The position numbers were made by a program, and so were the translations under genes. From assembly GCA_905215695.1 (NCBI GenBank), contig CAJMQN010000001.1, positions 62,001 through 126,000 of the forward strand: a DNA stretch of 64,000 bases. The letters run 5' to 3'. Every line of letters begins with the position of its first letter. The first letter of the stretch is position 1. This DNA is from an uncultured bacterium. Its GTDB lineage: Bacteria > Bacillota > Clostridia > Christensenellales > HGM11417. Below the pieces are notes generated by a model. That model ran no database searches. It was not told the origin of the DNA and saw only the letters and a list, made by a program, of their open reading frames with translations. Below, in pieces: positions 17,929 through 26,184 of this stretch.

Positions 17929-19182
17929 ATGAGAACCAAAGCGGTGCGAATCTACGGCAAGTCCGACCTCCGGCTGGAGGAATTCGAACTTCCCGAAATC
18001 GGAGAGGACGAAATCCTCGCAAAGGTCTGGTCTGACAGTCTCTGCATGTCCAGCTACAAGGCGGCGATGCAGGGCGCGGAACACAAGCGTGTGCCCGACG
18101 ACGTCGCCGAGCACCCGACCATCATCGGGCACGAATTCTGCGGCGAGCTCGTCGAAATCGGCGAAAAGTGGAAGCACAAGTTCAAGGTGGGACAGAAGTT
18201 CACCGTTCAGCCCGCGATGAACTACAAGGGAAGCCCGGACGCGCCGGGATACTCCTTTCGGACCATCGGCGGGGACGCGACCTATATCGTGATTCCGAAC
18301 GTGGTCATGGAGACGGACTGCCTGCTCCCCTATGAGGGGGAGAGTTGGTTTGGCGGCTCGCTCGCCGAACCCATGAGCTGTATCGTGGGCACCTATCACG
18401 CGACCTATCACACCACAAACGGCGTCTATACGCACGATATGGGTATCCGCGCGGGCGGAAAGATGGCGATTCTTGCCGGGGTAGGACCCATGGGACTTGG
18501 CGCAATCGACTACGCGCTCAATGCCGACCGCAGACCCGGACTTCTCGTCGTGACGGACATCGACGACGCGCGGCTCGCGCGGGCGGAGAGCATCTTCACC
18601 AAGGAATTTGCGGCGGAGCGGGGCGTGGAACTCCACTATCTCAATACTTCTTCGGGGAATGCCGTCGAGGAACTGTTGAAGATTTCGGGAGGAGGGTTCG
18701 ACGACGTTTTCGTATTCGCGCCCGTCAAACCCGTTGTCGAACAGGGGGACGCGATTCTCGGGCGGGACGGCTGTCTCAACTTCTTCGCAGGTCCCACCGA
18801 CCATCATTTTTCGGCGAATTTCAATTTTTACAACGTACACTACAATTCCACTCATATCGTGGGCACGAGCGGCGGAAACACCGACGATATGCGGGAGTCC
18901 CTCAAGATGATGGCGGCGGGCGCTCTGCGTACCGAAGTCATGATTACGCACGTGGGGGGACTCGACGCCGTTGTCGAGACGACATTGAACCTACCGCACA
19001 TCAAGGGGGGCAAAAAACTCATCTATACGCAGATCGAGATGCCCCTTGTCGCGATCGAGGACTTTGGCAAGTCCGACGACCCGATGCTCCTCGCGCTGGA
19101 TGAAATCTGCCGGCGGCACAACGGACTCTGGAGCGCGGAGGCGGAAAAATATCTGCTCGCCAATGCAAAACCGATTTCCTGA
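17929..19182 (+). CDS. zinc-binding medium-chain dehydrogenase, L-sorbose-1-phosphate reductase-like
   Basis: This 417-aa medium-chain dehydrogenase/reductase resembles SorE-type sugar-phosphate reductases: SDSLCMSSYKAAMQGAEHKRVPDDVAEHPTIIGHEFCGELVEIG spans ~34-78. The catalytic-zinc region has GHEF. The nucleotide-binding turn is AGVGPMGLGAIDYAL (residues ~182-196), extended compared with plain alcohol dehydrogenases. The four-Cys structural zinc cluster is absent. AAGGAG lies 7 nt before the ATG. With DeoR upstream, it is likely an NAD(P)-dependent oxidoreductase of a keto-sugar phosphate. No transporter or kinase is adjacent, so the substrate stays open. Confidence 0.75.
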   Translation: MRTKAVRIYGKSDLRLEEFELPEIGEDEILAKVWSDSLCMSSYKAAMQGAEHKRVPDDVAEHPTIIGHEFCGELVEIGEKWKHKFKVGQKFTVQPAMNYKGSPDAPGYSFRTIGGDATYIVIPNVVMETDCLLPYEGESWFGGSLAEPMSCIVGTYHATYHTTNGVYTHDMGIRAGGKMAILAGVGPMGLGAIDYALNADRRPGLLVVTDIDDARLARAESIFTKEFAAERGVELHYLNTSSGNAVEELLKISGGGFDDVFVFAPVKPVVEQGDAILGRDGCLNFFAGPTDHHFSANFNFYNVHYNSTHIVGTSGGNTDDMRESLKMMAAGALRTEVMITHVGGLDAVVETTLNLPHIKGGKKLIYTQIEMPLVAIEDFGKSDDPMLLALDEICRRHNGLWSAEAEKYLLANAKPIS

Positions 19183-19213
19183 CAAAAAAAATTGAGGGCG
19201 GGGCAAAAAAATT

Positions 19214-19243
19214 AAGGGTGGGACAAAAAACCCGCCCTTTTTT
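19214..19243 (+). terminator. terminator after the dehydrogenase gene
   Basis: AAGGGTGGG (19214-19222), loop, CCCGCCCTTTTTT. The left arm lies in the second copy of a ~21-bp tandem repeat (19190-19222, AAAAAAATT[G/A]AGGG[C/T]GGG), so either copy could pair with the right arm. Confidence 0.8.
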
Positions 19244-19244
19244 G

Positions 19245-19273
19245 TTGCGGAAAGCGCGAATATTTCATATAAT
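19245..19273 (+). promoter_or_regulatory. leaderless-type promoter of cysS
   Basis: TTGCGG (19245-19250), 17 bp, TATAAT (19268-19273). The cysS ATG begins 9 nt after the -10, giving a leader of 0-3 nt. Confidence 0.7.
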
Positions 19274-19282
19274 AGAAGCACT

Positions 19283-20668
19283 ATGAAAGTCTATAACACC
19301 ATGTCCAGAAGCAAAGAAGAGTTCGTCCCCATGGACGGAAAGACCGTCCGTATGTATTCCTGCGGTCCGACGGTCTATAACTTCGCGCACATCGGAAATC
19401 TGCGCACCTATCTCTTTATGGACATTCTGCGCCGCGTGCTCAAGTACGACGGCTACAAATTGAAGGGCGTCATGAATATCACCGACGTCGGGCATCTCCT
19501 CTCGGACGCGGACGAGGGAGAGGACAAGATGGTCAAGGCGAGCAGGGAGCAGAAGAAGTCCCCCTACGAGATCGCGGCGTACTATACCTCGGTATTCTTT
19601 GCCGACCTCGAAAAGCTCAACATCAAGCGTCCCGAAATCGTGCCCAAGGCGACGGAGCACATTCCCGAGATGATCGAGTTCGTCAAGGGGCTTGTAGAAA
19701 AAGGTTTCGCCTACGAGACGAGCGACGGCATCTATTTCGACGTCACCAAATTCCCGGAGTACGGCAGATTGTCCCGGCTCAGTCTCGACGACCAACTCGC
19801 GGGCGCGCGGGTGGAAGTCAATTCCGAAAAGCGGCACCCCGCGGACTTCGCCGTCTGGAAAAAAGCGCCCAAAGAGCACATCATGCAGTGGGAGAGTCCC
19901 TGGGGCATGGGATACCCGGGCTGGCATATCGAGTGCTCGGCAATGGGGAAAAAGTACCTCGGCGAGACCTTCGACATTCACAGCGGCGGGGTGGACCACA
20001 TTCCCGTGCACCACGAAAACGAGATTGCGCAGTCCAAGGCGCTGAACGGAAAAGACCCCGCGAAATTTTGGATGCACGGCGAATTTATGCTCGTGGACGG
20101 CGGGAAGATGTCCAAAAAACTCGGCAACACCTACACGCTCGACCAGCTGGCGGAAAAGGGGTATTCCCCGATGGTGTTCCGATTCTTCTGCCTCAACGCG
20201 CACTACCGCAAAAAATTGAATTTCACCTTCGAGGGCATGGACGCCGCCAAGGTCTCCTATGAGCGCGTGCTCGCGGGGGTCTGGCAGCATAAGGTCGGCA
20301 CCGCGGAGGTCTCCGATTCGGAGATTGCCGCCTACCGCAAGTCTTTTTCGGAGGCAATCAACGACGACCTCAATATTCCTCTCGCGCTCGCGACGCTGTT
20401 CGCGGTGCTCAAGGAGCGCAAATCCAAGAAATTTTACGACTTTATCCTCGAAATGGACGGCGTGTTCGGGCTGTCGCTGGACAGAGCGGAAGCGCCCAAA
20501 GTCGAGGAAAAAGAAGTTCCCGAAGAGGTGCGCGCACTCGCGGACGCCCGCGCCAAGGCGCGTGCGGAAAAGAATTTCGCCGAAAGCGACCGCCTGCGCG
20601 CGGAGCTTTCCTCCCGCGGCTGGGCGGTCAAGGACTCCAAGGACGGTTACGAATTGACAAAGCTGTAA
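19283..20668 (+). CDS. cysS: cysteine--tRNA ligase
   Basis: This 461-aa class I synthetase has zinc-ligand C27 in SCGPTVYNFAHIGN (HIGH motif 36-39), the GWHIECSAMG and HSGGVDHIPVHHENE blocks, and KMSKK near residue 275. A C-terminal DALR-type helical domain ends in RGWAVKDSKDGYELTK. It charges tRNA-Cys. The ATG has no Shine-Dalgarno and sits right behind the -10 box, so the mRNA is probably leaderless. A UUCG-capped terminator follows. Confidence 0.97.
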   Translation: MKVYNTMSRSKEEFVPMDGKTVRMYSCGPTVYNFAHIGNLRTYLFMDILRRVLKYDGYKLKGVMNITDVGHLLSDADEGEDKMVKASREQKKSPYEIAAYYTSVFFADLEKLNIKRPEIVPKATEHIPEMIEFVKGLVEKGFAYETSDGIYFDVTKFPEYGRLSRLSLDDQLAGARVEVNSEKRHPADFAVWKKAPKEHIMQWESPWGMGYPGWHIECSAMGKKYLGETFDIHSGGVDHIPVHHENEIAQSKALNGKDPAKFWMHGEFMLVDGGKMSKKLGNTYTLDQLAEKGYSPMVFRFFCLNAHYRKKLNFTFEGMDAAKVSYERVLAGVWQHKVGTAEVSDSEIAAYRKSFSEAINDDLNIPLALATLFAVLKERKSKKFYDFILEMDGVFGLSLDRAEAPKVEEKEVPEEVRALADARAKARAEKNFAESDRLRAELSSRGWAVKDSKDGYELTKL

Positions 20669-20674
20669 GAGCTG

Positions 20675-20701
20675 GGCGCGCCTTCGGGCGCGCTTTTTTT
20701 T
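20675..20701 (+). terminator. terminator of cysS
   Basis: GCGCGCC-TTCG-GGCGCGC followed by a run of eight or nine T. The stable UUCG tetraloop is typical. Confidence 0.92.
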
Positions 20702-20707
20702 GCGCAA

Positions 20708-20744
20708 AAAAGGTCGAGACACAGACCTTTTGCCGTGATATACT
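20708..20744 (+). promoter_or_regulatory. promoter and candidate operator of the AraC/GyrI regulator
   Basis: The inverted repeat AAAAGGTC (20708-20715) / GACCTTTT (20724-20731) has an 8-nt spacer holding a weak -35 (GAGACA, 20716-20721). An extended -10, TGA-TATACT (20739-20744), lies 17 bp further. A dyad centred on the -35 suggests repression or activator recruitment. Confidence 0.5.
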
Positions 20745-20762
20745 CAAAGGCGGAGGTGAGAA

Positions 20763-21638
20763 ATGCAGGAACAGATCGACGCCGTTCAGCGCATGCAGGA
20801 ATACATCGAGGCGCATCTCTTTGAGCGTATTACGCTGAGAGCGCTCGCGGAAGTGTCCTGCTATTCGCCCTGGTATGCGCACCGTCTCTTTCTCAAGTGG
20901 CTCGACTTGACTCCGGCGGACTACATTCGCCGGCTGCGGCTCTCGAAATCGGCGCTCATGCTTCGGGATTCGGACGCGAAGATCGGAGAAGTGGCGTTTG
21001 CGGTGGGCTTTCAGAGCGTGGACGGCTATCAGCGCGCCTTTTTTCGGGAATTCGGCTGTAACCCCGGGGAATACGCGGCGCAACCTTCGCCTGTTTTTCT
21101 CTTTACGCCCTACGGCGTCGCCTCTCAAAACGCAAAGGAGTGTGTGGAAATGGAAGAAATCAAGACGGTACTGGTACAGGTTGTGGAGAAACCCGCGCGG
21201 CGGGCGGTCATCAAGCGCGGGAGGAAAGCGACCGATTATTTCGCCTACTGCGAGGAAGTGGGCTGCGATATCTGGGGGCTTTTGACGAGCATGAAGTCGC
21301 TTTGCGGTGAACCCGTGTGCATGTGGCTTCCGCCGCAGATGCAAAAGCCGGGCACTTCGGAGTACGTGCAGGGAGTGGAGGTGTCCGCGGACTACGCGGG
21401 CAAGACGCCCGAGGGCTTTGACGTGATCGATTTGCTCGCCTGCAAATATCTCGCCTTTCAGGGGGAACCCTTCGAGGAACGGGACTATCAGGCGGCAATT
21501 GCGCAGGTCTGGAAGGCAATAGAACGGTGCGCCCCCGCTCTGTTCGGCTGTCGCTGGGATAAGTCGAACCCAAGGATTCAGCTCGAGCCGCGGGGAGAGC
21601 GCGGGTATCTCGAACTTCTCCCCGTCAAACCGCTCTAA
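20763..21638 (+). CDS. AraC-family regulator with GyrI-like effector-binding domain
   Basis: This 291-aa protein has an N-terminal AraC double HTH (residues ~8-105: LAEVSCYSPWYAHRLFLKWLDLTPADYIRRLRL, then IGEVAFAVGFQSVDGYQRAFFREFGCNP). A C-terminal GyrI-like ligand-binding domain (~128-290) follows. This is the Rob-like layout of multidrug or small-molecule sensors. GGAGGTGA, a perfect ribosome site, lies 5 nt before the ATG. It has no operon partner; the nearest downstream gene is convergent. It may respond to amphiphilic or aromatic compounds (family-based inference). Confidence 0.85.
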   Translation: MQEQIDAVQRMQEYIEAHLFERITLRALAEVSCYSPWYAHRLFLKWLDLTPADYIRRLRLSKSALMLRDSDAKIGEVAFAVGFQSVDGYQRAFFREFGCNPGEYAAQPSPVFLFTPYGVASQNAKECVEMEEIKTVLVQVVEKPARRAVIKRGRKATDYFAYCEEVGCDIWGLLTSMKSLCGEPVCMWLPPQMQKPGTSEYVQGVEVSADYAGKTPEGFDVIDLLACKYLAFQGEPFEERDYQAAIAQVWKAIERCAPALFGCRWDKSNPRIQLEPRGERGYLELLPVKPL

Positions 21639-21690
21639 AAAGAGGGACCGCAGATTGTCTGCGATCCCTCTTTCGATATCGGTTTTGTTT

Positions 21691-22821
21691 TTATTCTTCG
21701 TCTTCGTCCTCTTCGCCGCTGAAGTCGTTGCGGGTCTGCCGGGTGGGAATCTTCTGCACGGCGGGGATGTCCGTCTCGCCCGCAATCATGCGGCATACGG
21801 TGTCGAGAGCGGTACGCCCGAGCGCCTCGAAATCCTGCGATACGGTGGGAATGGCGGGGTTTGCGTCCCGGGCGATGGACAGCCCGTCAAAGCCCGTGAT
21901 GACCAACTGGTCGGGCACCGAAATGCCGATTTCCTGAACCGCCTTTAAGAGAGTCACGGCGTTGAAGTCGTTGGTACAGCAAATGACTTCGGGGGGAGTC
22001 GGAGAATTTTTGATTGCCTCGGCGACGCGCCGGGAGGAGCGGATGAGACTCTCGTCCTGTGTGTCGAGGGTCGCGTAGCGGTACTTGTCCACCGCGTCGT
22101 CCTCCGCCTCAAAGAGAAAATCCGGGTTCAGCTCGACGCTGGAGTCAAAGAGCGCGGAACAGAATCCGTCAAACCTGTCTTTTTCGGTGGTGATGAGCTT
22201 TTTGGAGACGCCGTAGTAGGCGAAACGACGGTAGCCCTTGCGCAGAAGATAGCGCACAAGCCTGCGCATGCCGCCGTGGTTGTCGCTGGTCACGAGGGGG
22301 AAATTTGTCCCGAGCATGGCGCGGTCGAGGAGCACGACGGGAAGTTTCTTGCGGTATAACCGTCCGAGAATGTCGATGTTTTCGAGCGCCGAGCAGGGGT
22401 AGAAGAGCAGTCCGTCAATGCTCATGTGCTCGATGGAGAGCAGGATTTCGCGCTCCGTTTCGGGATTGTTGAAGGTGTTATAGAAGGGAATGACGGCGTC
22501 GTTGTCGAGCGCGAACTTCTGCGCGCCGAGGATGATGTCGTAATTCAGGAGGTTGTTGTAGGGCAGTACGATGGGGATAATCATCTGTTTGATGACGTTG
22601 CGGTTCCGGCAGTTTACGAAAGTTCCCGTCTTGGTGTGCCTCACTATCACACCTTTCTTCTCGAGTTCCTTCATCGCCTTGATAACCGTAATCCGGCTCA
22701 CGCCGAAGATGTCCGTCATCTGATATTCCGTAGGCAATTTGTCTCCGTGTTTCAGTTCGCCGTTCGAAATACGCTCCAAGTAATGCTGTTCAATTTTTCG
22801 GTATAAAGGTATCTCTTTCAT
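21691..22821 (-). CDS. GntR-type HTH fused to LacI-type sugar-binding domain (AraR-like regulator)
   Basis: This 376-aa repressor has an N-terminal GntR winged helix (LYRKIEQHYLERISNGELKHGDKLPTE.., residues ~5-70) and a periplasmic-binding-like LacI effector domain (~80-350, with LLFYPCSALENIDILGRL and ICCTNDFNAVTLLKAVQEIG). This AraR-like chimera usually senses pentoses or other free sugars. I chose ATG 22821; the in-frame ATG at 22863 lies upstream of the -10. No Shine-Dalgarno is present. It is divergent from the PfkB-isomerase-ManA operon, its likely target. The C-terminus is very acidic (EEDEDEE). Confidence 0.88.
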   Translation of the reverse strand: MKEIPLYRKIEQHYLERISNGELKHGDKLPTEYQMTDIFGVSRITVIKAMKELEKKGVIVRHTKTGTFVNCRNRNVIKQMIIPIVLPYNNLLNYDIILGAQKFALDNDAVIPFYNTFNNPETEREILLSIEHMSIDGLLFYPCSALENIDILGRLYRKKLPVVLLDRAMLGTNFPLVTSDNHGGMRRLVRYLLRKGYRRFAYYGVSKKLITTEKDRFDGFCSALFDSSVELNPDFLFEAEDDAVDKYRYATLDTQDESLIRSSRRVAEAIKNSPTPPEVICCTNDFNAVTLLKAVQEIGISVPDQLVITGFDGLSIARDANPAIPTVSQDFEALGRTALDTVCRMIAGETDIPAVQKIPTRQTRNDFSGEEDEDEE

Positions 22822-22830
22822 AATAATTTT

Positions 22831-22859
22831 ATTATAGCACAAACAAAATAAAATTTCAA
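22831..22859 (-). promoter_or_regulatory. leaderless-type promoter of the GntR-LacI regulator
   Basis: On the minus strand TTGAAA (22854-22859), 17 bp, TGC-TATAAT (22831-22836). ATG follows after 9 nt. Confidence 0.75.
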
Positions 22860-22867
22860 TCATAATA

Positions 22868-22896
22868 TTGACAAAATTTTCTTTTTAGGCTACAAT
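22868..22896 (+). promoter_or_regulatory. promoter of the PfkB-isomerase-ManA operon
   Basis: TTGACA (22868-22873), 17 bp, TACAAT (22891-22896). The downstream leader holds ATAACAA ... TTGTTAT (from ~22903 to ~22950) and CAATTTGTATTG, possible binding sites for the divergent regulator. Confidence 0.75.
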
Positions 22897-22958
22897 ACTT
22901 TCATAACAATTCAGGGCAATTTGTATTGCTCATAAATTTTATTTGTTATGGAGGCGGC

Positions 22959-23969
22959 ATGCGAAAGGGAATCGCGGTGGCGGGAAATATCCTGCTCGAC
23001 CGTATCAAATTGGTGGACAGCTATCCCGAAAAAGGGCTTCTCGTCAAGATTCGGGAGCTGGAAAACGCAATCGGGGGGTGCGTGTGCAACACGGGCACAG
23101 ACCTCTGCGTCATCGACCCGTCTCTGCGCGTCTCCGGTTACGGCAAGGTCGGCAGGGACGGCGAGGGCGCGTTTTTAAAGCGGAAACTTGCCGAAGTCGG
23201 GATGGACGTCTCGCACATCGGGGAGTGCGACGTGCCCACCACTTTTTCGGACGTCATGACGGTGGCGGCGACGGGGGAACGCACCTTCTTCACCTTTACG
23301 GGCGCGGACGCGACGCTGGGCATTGCGGACATCGACCCCGCCGCGCTGGACTGTGAAATCTTCCATATCGGATATATACTGCTTTTGGACGCGCTGGACG
23401 CGCCGGACGCGGAGTACGGCACGGTGATGGCGCGTCTGCTTGCGGGCATTCAGCGGGCGGGCGTCAAGACTTCCGTGGACGTCATCAGCGAGGACAGCGA
23501 GCGTTTTCGGGAGAAGGTGATTCCCGCGCTCAAGTACTGCGACTACGCGGTTCTCAACGAGATCGAGAGCGGGAGGGTCGCGGGGATTCCGCCGCGGGAC
23601 GGCGAGGGCAGACTGATTCCCGAAAATATGGAAAAAATCTGCGAGGCGTTCTTTGAAATGGGTGTGCGCGAGTGTGTAGTTGTGCACTGCCCGGAGGCGG
23701 GGTTTGCCCGGAACGCCCGCGGCGAATTTTTCGCGGTGCCCTCTCTGGACCTGCCCAAAGATTATATCAAGGGCGCGGTGGGCGCGGGGGATGCCTTTTG
23801 CGCGGGCGCGCTGTACAGTTTCTGGCGGGGGGACGGCGAGGAGGAGATGCTCCGATTTGCCTCGGCGTGCGCCGCCGGCAATCTCTCCGCGAAGGATTCT
23901 GTGTCCGGGATGCGGAGCTATGAGGAAATCAAAGGGCTTGAGAGCCGTTTCGGGAGGAAATCGCTGTGA
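22959..23969 (+). CDS. PfkB-family carbohydrate kinase
   Basis: This 336-aa ribokinase-fold kinase has GNILLDRIKLVDSYPEKG at the N-terminus, GGCVCNTGTDL in the sugar-binding region and the ATP-binding/catalytic motif GAVGAGDAFCAGALYSF (residues ~273-289). ATG 22959 has GGAGG 4 nt upstream; the longer frame start has none. It overlaps the next gene by 4 bp (GTGA). With an aldose-ketose isomerase and ManA downstream, it probably phosphorylates the ketose made by the isomerase, such as fructose or xylulose (inference). Confidence 0.88.
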   Translation: MRKGIAVAGNILLDRIKLVDSYPEKGLLVKIRELENAIGGCVCNTGTDLCVIDPSLRVSGYGKVGRDGEGAFLKRKLAEVGMDVSHIGECDVPTTFSDVMTVAATGERTFFTFTGADATLGIADIDPAALDCEIFHIGYILLLDALDAPDAEYGTVMARLLAGIQRAGVKTSVDVISEDSERFREKVIPALKYCDYAVLNEIESGRVAGIPPRDGEGRLIPENMEKICEAFFEMGVRECVVVHCPEAGFARNARGEFFAVPSLDLPKDYIKGAVGAGDAFCAGALYSFWRGDGEEEMLRFASACAAGNLSAKDSVSGMRSYEEIKGLESRFGRKSL

Positions 23970-24517
23970 TAACAAGAGACGAAATGGAAAAAGCAGTTGC
24001 ACGCACGTTAAAAATGTTCGACCGGGCGGGCATCGCGCTGACCGCGGAGGAGCGCGGTCGAATCGAGGTCGCGGACTTCGGACTGTCCGACCTCGAGCGT
24101 GTGGGGTTGCAGATTTTGACATACGTCAATACCGACCGCGTGTGCGCCAAGGAGATGGCGCTCTTTCCCGGACAGACCTGTCCCGAGCACCGGCACGTCG
24201 GTAGCGCGGGCATGCCGGGCAAGGAGGAAACGTTCCGTTGCCGCGCGGGAGAAGTTTGGCTGTACGTCGAAGGAGAACCCACCCCGGACATGAGGGCGGC
24301 GGCATTTCCGAGCGACGCGACGGTCTTTCACGAGGTCGTCCTAAAACCCGGCATGCAGTACACCATCTATCCGGACACGCGGCACTGGTTCCAAGGGGGA
24401 CCCGACGGCGCGGTCGTCTCCGAGTTCTCCACCCGGAGCACGGACGAGACGGACGTCTTTACCGATTCCGCCGTGGAGCGGGAGACCAAAATCGGAGACG
24501 GGAATGAAACTCTATAA
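23966..24517 (+). CDS. D-lyxose ketol-isomerase (cupin)
   Basis: This 183-aa cupin isomerase interconverts D-lyxose and D-xylulose; many members also act on D-mannose and D-fructose. The metal site is visible as PEHRHVGSAGMPGKEETF (H75, H77, E88) and YPDTRHWF near residue 141. The tail SEFSTRSTDETDVFTD is diagnostic for this family. The GTG start overlaps the kinase stop in GTGA and has GGAGG 6 nt upstream. The 3' end overlaps manA by 14 bp. The tight packing argues for one pathway that isomerises an aldose and then phosphorylates it. Confidence 0.87.
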   Translation: MITRDEMEKAVARTLKMFDRAGIALTAEERGRIEVADFGLSDLERVGLQILTYVNTDRVCAKEMALFPGQTCPEHRHVGSAGMPGKEETFRCRAGEVWLYVEGEPTPDMRAAAFPSDATVFHEVVLKPGMQYTIYPDTRHWFQGGPDGAVVSEFSTRSTDETDVFTDSAVERETKIGDGNETL

Positions 24518-25445
24518 GCTCTTTCCCGCTGTCAAGGACTACATCTGGGGCGGGACAAACCTAAAAAAAGGGTGGAACAAGGTTTCGGATACCGACCGAA
24601 TCGCGGAGACCTGGGAACTTTCCTTTCACCCGGACGGACCGAGCGGAATCGCCGCGGGCGCGGAGGCGGGAAAGCTCTTAAAGGACGTCGTCTCGAGAGA
24701 GGAATACGGCGCGAAGTGTCAAAAATTTTCCTTCTTTCCCGTCCTTGTCAAGTTTATCGACGCGGCGGACAACCTCTCGGTGCAGGTGCACCCGAGCGAC
24801 GAATACGCCTTGTCCGAGGAGGGGCAGTTCGGCAAGACCGAAATGTGGTACATCTGCGGCAGGGAGTCGGGCGCGGGGATCTACTGCGGGTTCAAGCGGG
24901 AGATTTCGCCCGAGGAGTACGCGGCGCGCATTGCAGAGGGCACGCTCACCGAAGTGCTGAAGTTCTTCGAGGTCGAACCGGGGGAATGCTATTTTATTCC
25001 CGCGGGGACTGTGCACGCGATCGGAAAGGGAACGACCATCTGTGAGATTCAGCAGAACAGCAATCTGACCTACCGGGTCTATGATTTCGGCAGGGTGGGA
25101 AAGGACGGCAAACCCCGCGAACTGCACATTGAGAAGGCGAAAAGGGTCTCTTCGCTCTGCCCTTATCTCAACACCGGCGGGACACGGAGAATTTCCGAGC
25201 GTATCCGTCTGCTCGCCTCCTGTCCGTACTTTACGGCGTATGAAATGAAAACCCTCGGAGAGGACGGTTTCGATACGGTTGCGGACAGTTTTACGACTTT
25301 TTCCGTGATAGAGGGGGAGGGCGAAGTCGGCGCAGAGGGAGATTTTCTGCCCTTCCGCAAGGGGGACACCTTCTTTGCCACGGCGGGAGAGGGCAGGGTC
25401 TCTCTGCGCGGGCGCGCGACGATTCTGCTCACACGCGTGGAATAA
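24504..25445 (+). CDS. manA: mannose-6-phosphate isomerase, class I
   Basis: This 313-aa type I phosphomannose isomerase interconverts mannose 6-phosphate and fructose 6-phosphate. Zinc ligands are recognisable in LSVQVHPSDEYA (Gln/His) and in the ECYFIPAGTVHAIGKGTTICEIQQNSNLTYRVYDF block. The N-terminus KLFPAVKDYIWGGTNLKKGWNK is typical of the short Firmicute form. It is last in the kinase-isomerase-manA operon, and its presence favours mannose/fructose over lyxose as the physiological sugar (inference). Confidence 0.93.
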   Translation: MKLYKLFPAVKDYIWGGTNLKKGWNKVSDTDRIAETWELSFHPDGPSGIAAGAEAGKLLKDVVSREEYGAKCQKFSFFPVLVKFIDAADNLSVQVHPSDEYALSEEGQFGKTEMWYICGRESGAGIYCGFKREISPEEYAARIAEGTLTEVLKFFEVEPGECYFIPAGTVHAIGKGTTICEIQQNSNLTYRVYDFGRVGKDGKPRELHIEKAKRVSSLCPYLNTGGTRRISERIRLLASCPYFTAYEMKTLGEDGFDTVADSFTTFSVIEGEGEVGAEGDFLPFRKGDTFFATAGEGRVSLRGRATILLTRVE

Positions 25446-25471
25446 ATGTTTGCGCTTCAAACATTCCGCGT

Positions 25472-25500
25472 AAAAAACCGCCCGGTTTTTTTCGGGCGGA
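25472..25500 (-). terminator. terminator of the Crp/Fnr-like gene
   Basis: CCGCCCG (25478-25484) pairs with CGGGCGG (25493-25499). The A run before it on the plus strand gives six T on the minus strand. A second hairpin without a T run, AATGTTTG-CGCTT-CAAACATT, lies at 25445-25465 behind manA. Confidence 0.85.
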
Positions 25501-25512
25501 CGATGAAAAAAA

Positions 25513-26142
25513 TCAGTCGAGCGGGGCATTGACTCGGATGCGGAAGAGATTTCCCTCGAAGTCGATTTCGCCCCGCTCTTTCATGTGCGAAAGTTCGCGG
25601 GAGAGTGCGCTTCGGTCCACGCAGAGGTAATCGGCGAACGCTTCTCTGCCGAAGGGAAGAAGAACTTCCGTTTTTCCGCCCCCTTCCTCCTTCAGGTAAG
25701 AGAGCACCTTGTCCCGAATCGTGCGCTTAGAGAGCACGCTGATTTTTCTGTTTAAGGCAAGCACCTTCCCGGAGAGCACGCGCAGAAGGTTTTCGAGCAC
25801 GCGCGCGTGCGCGCGGCAGTTGCCCGAGGGCGCGAAGAGCCGCGCGTAGTCGAGCACCGCGACCGCGCAGGGCGTGAGCGCCTGCACGTTGACGGGGGAA
25901 TTTTCGGGTTGGGTCAGAGTCACCGCCTCGAGGAAAAGATCCCCTTCCCGACACTGCGAAAGCAGGCTTCGGTTGCCGAAATAGTCCTCCTTAAAGACCT
26001 GTACTCTACCTTCGAGCACGACGCCGAACCCGGATACCCGCTTTCCCGCGCGCACGATGTATTCGCCTGCGTCGTAATTCTTCACTTCGCGCAGATAGGG
26101 CGCGAATTCCTCTTCCGTCAATCCCTCGGATAATTTGTTCAT
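25513..26142 (-). CDS. Crp/Fnr-family transcriptional regulator
   Basis: This 209-aa protein has an N-terminal cyclic-nucleotide-binding-like beta roll (residues ~15-115, AGEYIVRAGKRVSGFGVVLEGRVQVF) and a C-terminal Crp winged helix (~145-205, FADYLCVDRSALSRELSHMKERGEI). The N-terminal Cys cluster of oxygen-sensing FNR is absent. ATG 26142 has AAGGAG 6 nt upstream; a longer in-frame frame upstream is spurious. It is divergent from an ABC importer operon and shares a 14-bp palindrome with it, so it probably activates the importer and represses itself. Confidence 0.88.
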   Translation of the reverse strand: MNKLSEGLTEEEFAPYLREVKNYDAGEYIVRAGKRVSGFGVVLEGRVQVFKEDYFGNRSLLSQCREGDLFLEAVTLTQPENSPVNVQALTPCAVAVLDYARLFAPSGNCRAHARVLENLLRVLSGKVLALNRKISVLSKRTIRDKVLSYLKEEGGGKTEVLLPFGREAFADYLCVDRSALSRELSHMKERGEIDFEGNLFRIRVNAPLD

Positions 26143-26154
26143 TTTTTCTCCTTC

Positions 26155-26168
26155 GTTGCAAATGCAAC
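26155..26168. promoter_or_regulatory. palindromic Crp/Fnr-type operator between regulator and ABC importer
   Basis: GTTGCA-AA-TGCAAC is a perfect dyad centred at 26161.5. That is -42.5 from the predicted importer transcription start and inside the regulator's own 5' leader (about +10 to +23). Confidence 0.65.
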
Positions 26169-26184
26169 ATACAGGCTTGCGCAT

